Shown here piece after piece: positions 56,923-64,000 of a stretch of 64,000 bases of DNA. Origin of the DNA: Sporodiniella umbellata (lineage: Eukaryota > Mucoromycota > Mucoromycetes > Mucorales > Rhizopodaceae); NCBI GenBank assembly GCA_025677835.1, contig JAIXMR010000035.1:124001-188000 (forward strand), read 5' to 3'. The translations under genes and the position numbers were made by a program. How positions within the stretch are numbered: the stretch's first letter is position 1; every line of letters begins with the position of its first letter. The notes under the pieces were generated by a model that was not told the origin of the DNA, searched no databases, and saw only the letters and a program-made list of their open reading frames with translations.

Positions 56923-58215
56923 CTAAAGTGCAATGTCGTCTTGAGAGACATAGTCAATAGATGAGTCACTTAAAGAAACGTCATCTTCTGAGCTACTCTC
57001 AAAAGACAAGCCGTCTGAAGAACCATCTTCAATGAGGGAATGGCTATGGTCTTTGAGAGATGACGTATCTGAAGAGGTATCGCCTACAGGTAATATCTCC
57101 TTGGTGAGGGAACGCTTGGGAGGAGGGCTCTGTTTGCTTATCAAAAACGAATCACTTGTCAAACTCTCTCGATAATAAGCATAAAATGAAATAGCAGCTG
57201 ATGGTCCTACCAGTGGCATAAAGAAGAACAGTGTTACACCATAGTCAATACCACAGTCAAATGCAGCCCATAGGGCAAACGAGAGAGACAAGGCGGCAAA
57301 ATTAATCATTGCAGTACGCGTCGTTAAGATTTGCCCTAGGTCGCCAAACGATACATTTGTAGGTAGATTTTCAGGTGCGTGGTATAACAACACGAACGAA
57401 TCCCATATATGAATTCCTTGGTACCTCACCATAGCGTATACACCATAATAGATAGCCATGTTTATAAGTCCCAAATAACAGTACACCCTTTTCAATGCAG
57501 TTTGTCCCTTCAAAGCATAGAGACGGCTTTGCTCGATTCGATCACTTATCCTATCTATCTCAGAAGGGAGTTGATAAAACGTGGTAAGAACAGGAATAAG
57601 GAGCGCAACCACCACGGGAGATAACTGCCAGATTGCAATCAAGTCCTGCTCGAGCCTTGTATCTTCTTTTACTTTGGGAGAAAGAAAAAAAGCACTGGGC
57701 AATCCAAAACCGATAAAAACCGCACTGCAAATTCCATAGACTTGAGGTTGAGAGATATTCCAGTAGCTGCTCTTTCGATATCTAAGCTTTCTATAGTATG
57801 TGCTTAATGGAATCCACAACAGAGAGAACACGGCATAAATACCAAATAGATTAGCCAATATTCCATAGAAAGGAAACAACCCCAGTAGGGTTTTTCTAGA
57901 GCCATGGCGTGAGCCTTCAATAGCCATAACAATCAAGGCGGTTCCAAAAGCAGCGATCAAAAGTGTCAAGATAAACCCACCAAAGTCATCATGCAGATTG
58001 TTTTGAAAAGCGTTTACAATCGTACACAAAGTTCGATCGATTTTTGAAGAGACTCCTGAATAAACAACGCGTAAATTGCCACAAGTGTCATTGTTGGCTG
58101 GATGAAAGCACATCTCTATCATTTTTTCTGACCATGGTGTAATGGAACTTAGTATCTCTTTTGCTGTGTAATAGGTAAGTGTAGCTCCCAAAAGTACGGA
58201 AAGTATAAGATCCAT
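56923..58215 (-). CDS. Multipass membrane protein of unknown function
   Basis: Intronless, 430 aa. About eight hydrophobic helices (near residues 5-22, 85-105, 115-135, 155-175, 195-212, 245-265, 300-320, 330-350) span residues 1-355. A luminal-type loop with several Cys (MCFHPANNDTCGNLRV) follows the first helix. The C-terminal 75 residues are Ser/Asp-rich and cytosol-like (SSSEDDVSLSDSSID). Blocks such as FDCGIDYGVTLFFFMPLVGP recall uncharacterised fungal integral-membrane proteins found near terpene or polyketide clusters, but I cannot name a family. The gene looks intact; no function is proposed. Confidence 0.75.
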   Translation of the reverse strand: MDLILSVLLGATLTYYTAKEILSSITPWSEKMIEMCFHPANNDTCGNLRVVYSGVSSKIDRTLCTIVNAFQNNLHDDFGGFILTLLIAAFGTALIVMAIEGSRHGSRKTLLGLFPFYGILANLFGIYAVFSLLWIPLSTYYRKLRYRKSSYWNISQPQVYGICSAVFIGFGLPSAFFLSPKVKEDTRLEQDLIAIWQLSPVVVALLIPVLTTFYQLPSEIDRISDRIEQSRLYALKGQTALKRVYCYLGLINMAIYYGVYAMVRYQGIHIWDSFVLLYHAPENLPTNVSFGDLGQILTTRTAMINFAALSLSFALWAAFDCGIDYGVTLFFFMPLVGPSAAISFYAYYRESLTSDSFLISKQSPPPKRSLTKEILPVGDTSSDTSSLKDHSHSLIEDGSSDGLSFESSSEDDVSLSDSSIDYVSQDDIAL

Positions 58216-58229
58216 TCAACCTACAAAAC

Positions 58230-58255
58230 AATATATATATATATATATATATATA
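58230..58255 (+). repeat. (AT)n microsatellite
   Basis: About thirteen AT units directly upstream of the membrane-protein gene. Confidence 0.9.
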
Positions 58256-58470
58256 ATAAAAATAAAAATAAAAAAAAAATGAAAAACTCTACTTTTAATA
58301 TACTCGTCTATGGGCTCATCTTTACGTAGATGTTTCACAAGGATAATACAAACACCGCAGGTAGGGCATGTCAGAAATATGAGCTTTCATGCAACTCAAG
58401 AAAAATAACAATAAAAAAAAGTTTTTTTTTTTTTTGACCTCAGGGCTTGTATTTACATCAATTACGCTTT

Positions 58471-60386
58471 TTATTGATTACGGGGTATCATAATAAACTT
58501 TCTATTTTTGGGTACAATCGTAACTCCTTCCTCTTTGAAATCTAAACAATCCTCTTTACTAATACCGTCTACTGTTCGAACAGTAAGTTTAGAAAAGAAA
58601 TTAACATAAAAGTTGAATATCTCCATTTCAGCCTAATTTTTTTTTTTTTTTTTTTTTTTTTGGAAAAAAAAAATGTCAATCTCTAAACTCAAGTAATGGT
58701 AACTGCTTACCAGATATATTCCCGGACACATTCTTCTACCCCATCCAAAGCTGAACTGGTCTCTTTCTTCAATTTTAGAATTGGCTAATACACTCAGTTT
58801 TTGCAAGTTGTTCATAAATCTCTCCGGCCTAAACACTTCAGGGTCTTCATAGATACTTGGATTTGAGTGCATAGAGATCGAGCTGCCCATAAGTGTTGTG
58901 TTTTTGGGGATAAAATAGCCATTCACAACTATATCTTCAGTACAATAGTGGGGTACACCAAACGCTGCTGGCGTACGAAACCTTAGAACTTCTTTTTGTA
59001 CACATATAGTGTATGGAAAGTCGTCGCGGTCATCAAGAAAACTAGGCATATCACGTGAAGGGTTTCGAGCCCTCCAATCATCTAATTCTTTTATAATTCT
59101 TTCTTGAACCTCTGGGTGTTGGGAAAGTATAGGGAACATCCAGTAGAGCGTATTAGCGGTAGTTTCTGTAGCAGCTATAGATATGTCGCCTAGCTATTTG
59201 TGTAAGCAAAAAAAAAAAAAAAAAAAAAAAAAACATCAATAAAAAAAAAAGTATTATTTTACTTAGCATAACATAGATATCTTTTTCACATAATGTTCCT
59301 TTTTCTTTCATTTCGTACAAGCGCTTGACAAGGGATTGTTCTTTGCTCTCAAGTGCTACCTTTACAATTTTTTCGTAAGCTTCGTCTCTTCTTTTCACTA
59401 CTGCGTTGAGCTTTTTATCATAGTTTAAAAACTTTTCTAAAAAAGCAAACATTGGAAGATAAGAGCCAATATCGCCAGCTATATCGCTATAGTGGATCAC
59501 ATCAGATATACTGTTTCTTATAGCTCTAAAAAGCGGGTCATGAACACTTTCAAAACGTGTTGCATAAAGAGCAGCTGAGACGGTATTTAGCGATGTTAAG
59601 AAAACTTCTTCCCATGGATCAAATGCTTCTCCACTTTCAGCTATCTTGCTTAGCCTTCGTACGGTATCTTCTGTCTCAAAAGACATTCTGTCATAAAACT
59701 TGTTAACCGACTCGGGTTTCAGCAGGTTCATAACTAAGTAAACATGGCTTAATGACTAAAACTGACGGCGTATATCTTTTAGGAATTAACCTACTTGCTG
59801 TTCTACTATTTCTCCATAAAGGACTATACTGACTAAATACAACACCTCTAAAGCAAAAAAAAAAAAAAAAGTATATATATATATAAGCGCTTATCCAACT
59901 AAAGCCAATGCATGTTCTGCCGCTTTACCTGTTATTGTCAGAATACATTTCTGTAATAAAGCGATGATACGGCCTGGAAGAAGTAACAGTGCCGCATTTT
60001 ACAAAAACGTCATGTGCCAAGTATGGATCGTCTATCATGACCCATAACTGATCTCCTACATCGATTTTGTAAATTGGTCCTGTCTCTCGGTGCCATTTTT
60101 CAAGCTGTTTAAATGGAGAGCTTCTTAATGCTAACATATGGCCTATTTTATATACAATGTTAGAATAGAAATCAAAAGGCGTGTGCTTTTTTTTTTTTTT
60201 TTTAATCTCGTCTCCATAGGTGCGCTTACCAATGACAGGCCAACTAATTGAAGGTGGATAAGGTATCTCCTTTAACCCGCTTTTCCCTTCATCTTTTTCT
60301 CGAGTCAAAAAATACGCTGAGACTAGAGTCAAACTAGTAGGAACTAGGTAATATAATATATCTTTTGAAAGTTTGTTATCAAACAT
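58471..60386 (-). CDS. Cytochrome P450 monooxygenase
   Basis: Six exons: 60230-60386, 59929-60142, 59795-59847, 59263-59733, 58711-59189, 58471-58632 (511 aa). An N-terminal membrane anchor (about 10-27, LYYLVPTSLTLVSAYFL) is followed by the proline-rich hinge PYPPSISWPVIG. The I-helix oxygen-binding block is ISIAATETTANTLYWMF, the ExxR pair lies in KEVLRFR (E365, R368), PERF follows, and the haem loop is FSFGWGRRMCPGIYL with Cys near 453. The enzyme is an ER-bound haem monooxygenase. No cluster partner is evident, so the substrate is unknown. The exon 4/5 acceptor was chosen to restore LSDISIAATE. Confidence 0.92.
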
Positions 60387-63300
60387 GTCTTGTTACAAAA
60401 AGAGAAAGAGAAGAAACTGAATAAAATCAAAGGGAAAAGACAATGTTTCTCCTTTTAAATCTGCAATTGATTTTTATTGATGTGAGTTTAATACTTTTCA
60501 CCATACGTTCACGCTGGAATCATTCAGAAAAAGAAGCACATTATGTTTTCAGACAAAGCGGTTACGTTACACAACACTTCGAAACCGTGCATAGTTAAAA
60601 ACAGACATTCTTTTTCCATTAAAGAATTGCACTATAGCACATGATTTTCAGGGACGCTTTACTTCAGAAAATGAACGCATTGATTTTTTCTACTGGGTCT
60701 TGGATATATAAAGAGTATCTTTGGCGGCTCTTCAATACTTATTCGCAACTCTATAGTGCATCGGAGAAGGCTTTTGACGTGTTTTTGGTGTCACACAATG
60801 ATCGTATGTTACATTTAAAAGAAGGTAACCAAGTACAGAATAACAGTTACGAACCACAAAAAAGAAAAAATCACATTTCGTTAGTATAAAATTTTTCTTT
60901 TTTTTTTTTTAAAAAAAAAAGAAAAAAGAAAAACATCCCTATCTAATTATTAGAAGACATGTATCATTTAGTCAAGTGTTTGTGAGTATCTCAGTCACTT
61001 GGTATTTTGTCACTCACTACAGATTTTTGCTTTTTTAAAATAATACTGAAGGCAGCCAGTTAAAGTTTGAACTCAAAAAGTGTTGCAACGTTTGCTTTGG
61101 TTTTTATCAGGACCCTTTTGTTTTTTTTTGCTTTTTTTTTTTTTGCATTGATCTGCAGCCGCAAATCGAATTGTACAGGATTTTTTCCTGTTTCGATCAA
61201 CTGGAGCCTGGTACATATTAACTTTCCTCTTTTTTTATAAACCTTCTTTTTTACTGTTTGGTTCGGCTTTGTAGTCCAATTGGGTCACTCAAAAACCTTA
61301 ATGTAGAAATTGACAAAGCCCTCTTTCTTTTTTTTTTTTTTTTTGTATATAATCATCTGGCTACTTTCATAGACAACTTTATACTTTTTTTTATTAGACG
61401 TATGCTTTCATTGCTTTTCTTTCTTACACCACTACGCGTCCCCAATTCCTAGACATTCTTTTTTATTTTATTTTTTACTGCGTGAATTACGAAATAAAAC
61501 GATATCCTCTTTGAATTTTCAAATGCATATATCATAAGTGGCTTACAAGTATTCCGATAAAAATAAACAATGGTAATAGTAGGTTTTTCCGAAGAAAAAA
61601 AAAAAGGCGTGCCACATAGCTAGTTGGGCATATTTTATATCACAAAACTTTTCGTTCAACTAACCGTCTTAAACTAACGTATTTGTATCTCCTTTTTCTT
61701 TTTTCTTTTTCTTTTTTTGGACACAAAATTAAGCAAACTAAGTCTCGTTAGATTGCGTCTTAAAAAGATATACACTACGATCAAAGACAAACACAAAAAA
61801 CCAGGCTCCTGCTTGATTATATGGTCAATACAAAGGCCTTCTAAGGATTGTACTACGAGAAGAGTGACAAACACTTGACATTAGGTTTACACATTACTCG
61901 GTGCGGAGTATGCAAAAACAGCGCCAGGCGGCAATCGGCACTAAAGAAAGCCTCACCTCTCATTTGACAGCCTTTTATACATATACTAGGGTAAAACTTA
62001 TCTGTGGTGGTTTCTGATGTTACATTTTTAAATTGTGTTTCAAGGAATCCAGAGTATGTTATTTTTATTTATACATTTAAGAGGTTCGTTGTATTATCAA
62101 CTTTTAAAGTTATTTAAGTACCGGGTACAGCGGCTCTGCGTTTCTTTTGCCTAACAACATCGAAAGTCCACTTTAAATGTCATATTGCATTTACTCTATT
62201 GTTTGATCGAAATTACCATATATGTATCGAATTCATTTAAATCCTAGCTGTGCATAATTCAATCTTTATCTAGAAATCCATTTTAGTATTTTCTATGGTA
62301 ATATCCCTAGAAGAAAGTACTATCTCCTTATTAAACAAGGTAGGGTCAATTAACTCAAAACACTCAATGCAACGTTTGTGCACTTTTACTGGTTTAAATA
62401 TTTCAACATTCTGTTTTATTATACGCTTTGTTAACTAAAGATCTTCCTGAAAAACCCAAAAAAAATATACATTTCCCAATGACTTATAGAACTATGTTTT
62501 TAAGCAACTGCTCACAAAACTGCATACATATGTGTGTTTTCTTATAAACCAATGCAAGCGTACACAACACCAAATCAAGGTTACTTATGTAACAAGTAAG
62601 TGTTGCCGTTTTTGTAGAAAAAGAAATGCAAGGTATATTAAAGATAATTATAAACGTTTCAGTAAATTTACGTACAGAAATGACGTTGCAAGAATTTTCA
62701 AGTCTGACTGTCTTAATCTTTTAGGAACGCCCAATTCAACAATCTACTAAATAAGATCCTCGCTACCATATTCAGCGGAATAGCGTGGTCAGGTTTTTTT
62801 TTTTTTTAAAAAAAACTAGTCCACTAAAATAATTACCGGTATTTACAAACAGTCTTGTAACAGTGGAGTTTTCCAACATGTCCATTCTATTTTCACGCAG
62901 CCTTTGCACTTATCCGTGCTTTTTATTGGGCTGAGTATCATAGCAATAGGTATAATATACGTTTACGTAAAGTACATACCAGCCTACCTTATCATAGTGT
63001 AGAAGAGTAGATACTGGTGTATTTTACTTGCGAGCTCTATGATGTACAGTATCTTCTGAGATACATGTTTTATTTTTTTTGCATAAGACACATACAAATA
63101 GGCATGATCTAATTCTTCTAATTACTGGTCATCAAAGTTACTTTTTTTAATGTTTCGTCTGAAAAGCAAATAGCACGGCTCATTTATGTGCTATTACTAA
63201 TGTACTTCAATTCTAGCTTTATTGTTTTTTAAAGGGTATTCTGCGGCTCGGTTCCGTGTGCTTTGTAACTGAGTTTTGTTGTATCTAAATCAGCTGTACA

Positions 63301-63643
63301 GGCTGGCCTGATGTCTGCTTTCAAGTCTCCAAACCGAAGTTGCCTGTAAATATGTGTAACTAACAAGAGAAAGCTAGCAAAATGTGCCAAAGAAAAGTCA
63401 AATCCGAAAACTAATAAACAAAAAAATGATACGATGATTGAACTAAAGGATTACATCTTGTCTGTAATGATGATGTGCCTTTAGATAAACTAGAAGAACT
63501 ACACGATACAGATGAGCAATTTCAAGTGATACTCATTGGCCATATTTTTCCAAATCCGAGTTTACGTAACGTTTACAAAGCAGCCTGTTGTTGTAAAACA
63601 TTCATTTTTTTCATTTTTTTTTTTCATTATTATTTATTCAAAT
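60387..63643. other. Gene-poor region before the aldose epimerase
   Basis: About 3.3 kb. An 82-codon frame at 60641-60889 is listed separately; it ends next to a T/A palindrome (about 60896-60938). A second T14-A8 palindrome lies at about 62794-62815. Frames at 61258-61452 and 62532-62750 show no motif. A short in-frame stretch before the epimerase (PLDKLEELHDTDEQFQVILI, about 63475-63540) is protein-like but unassigned. Confidence 0.45.
60641..60889 (+). CDS. Hypothetical 82-aa protein
   Basis: An ATG-initiated frame starting MIFRDALLQKMNALIFSTGS, with aromatic-rich helical segments (WIYKEYLWRLFNTYSQLYSA) and a basic end (EPQKRKNHISLV). It has no recognisable domain and no clear signal peptide. 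It may be a real small gene divergent from the P450 (254 bp between starts) or a chance frame. Confidence 0.3.
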   Translation: MIFRDALLQKMNALIFSTGSWIYKEYLWRLFNTYSQLYSASEKAFDVFLVSHNDRMLHLKEGNQVQNNSYEPQKRKNHISLV

Positions 63644-64000
63644 ATGGCTGTGTCAAAGATTGCAATAACTTCTGAAGTAGATCAATATACTTTGATTAAC
63701 AAAAACAAAACACTGGCAGTGATGGTTATGACTTATGGTGCTACTATCAGCCATATACTTACACCTGATAGAACTGGTGTTATTCGCGACGTTGTGCTGG
63801 GATTTGATGACTTTGAGTCTTACAAAAAGCCCATCAACCCTTACTTTGGAGCTGTAATCGGAAGATACGCAAATCGGTAATCGCATCGAGACAAAAACAA
63901 TATACTAAGGAAAAAAATGAAATAGCATCGGAAACGGTCAGCTGACAATAGAGGGTGATAATTATCAACTAGAAGTCAACAATGGGCCAAATGCGCTGCA
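63644..64000 (+). CDS. Aldose 1-epimerase (galactose mutarotase), 5' part only
   Basis: Two exons are visible (63644-63876, and 63926 to the window edge), about 102 codons. Family blocks: LAVMVMTYGATISHIL, the turn DVVLGFDDFESYKKPINPYF, GAVIGRYANRI across the intron, then GQLTIEGDNYQLEVNNGPNA, as in mutarotases from fungi and animals. The enzyme interconverts alpha and beta anomers of galactose and glucose and serves the Leloir pathway in the cytosol. The catalytic His and Glu lie beyond the window. The first exon has an A/T-rich leader without a signal peptide. Confidence 0.9.

Noticed and set aside
1..64000. tRNA genes, rRNA, CRISPR arrays, prokaryotic operons
   Set aside because: No B-box-like GTTCGA context with a cloverleaf, no rRNA-like blocks and no spaced direct repeats were found by eye; intron-rich genes exclude a prokaryote.

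Overview
The window is nuclear DNA of a filamentous fungus, most likely an early-diverging one of the Mucorales type. The evidence is AT-rich spacers full of long A and T runs, many short GT-AG introns (mostly 40-70 bp), fungal gene families (RHO1, KRI1, MET22, ILV6, a YAT-type permease, a DUF3020 protein, a MATA-type HMG box) and a sterol transporter of the GRAM-VASt type. Phylum-level placement is inferred from protein resemblance only; no search was run. I see no tRNA, rRNA or CRISPR.

Layout. 1-8.5 kb: a RasGEF cut by the window edge, head-to-head with RHO1. Two TA-flanked terminal-inverted-repeat elements lie right behind RHO1, followed by about 3.6 kb of gene-poor sequence. 8.5-21.9 kb: a CAS1-like esterase, a caleosin with a degenerate calcium loop, a DH-PH RhoGEF, complex I subunit NDUFA6, GTP cyclohydrolase I (with a 10-nt micro-exon) and the GRAM-VASt membrane protein. 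21.9-26.4 kb: a gene-poor spacer holding an apparently perfect 385-bp inverted repeat with a 744-bp loop. 26.4-31 kb: an amino-acid permease tail-to-tail with an LTA4H-type aminopeptidase/hydrolase. 33.7-37.8 kb: proteasome beta7, a saccharopine-dehydrogenase-like reductase, a possible 60-aa membrane protein and the mitoribosomal protein mS37/MRP10. 38.1-47.5 kb: a minus-strand run of DUF3020 protein, WG-repeat protein, YOP1, a WEE1-type kinase and KRI1, then ETFRF1/LYRM5 on the plus strand. 47.6-54.2 kb: a Sec7-PH ARF exchange factor, an HMG-box factor, HEM4 and ILV6; coding sequence here is visibly richer in GC. 55.5-64 kb: MET22, an intronless multipass membrane protein, a cytochrome P450, a gene-poor stretch and the start of an aldose 1-epimerase.

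Most genes are housekeeping and share no pathway. Three belong to Rho/Ras signalling (RasGEF, RHO1, RhoGEF) within 16 kb. The least explained items are the long inverted repeat, the WG-repeat protein and the paired TIR elements behind RHO1. Both the repeat (a possible hairpin RNA source) and the WG protein (a possible Argonaute-hook protein) could be tied to RNA silencing, but that link is inference.

Exon coordinates were built by hand from reading frame, splice signals and family similarity. Each listed gene model keeps an open frame across all its junctions.
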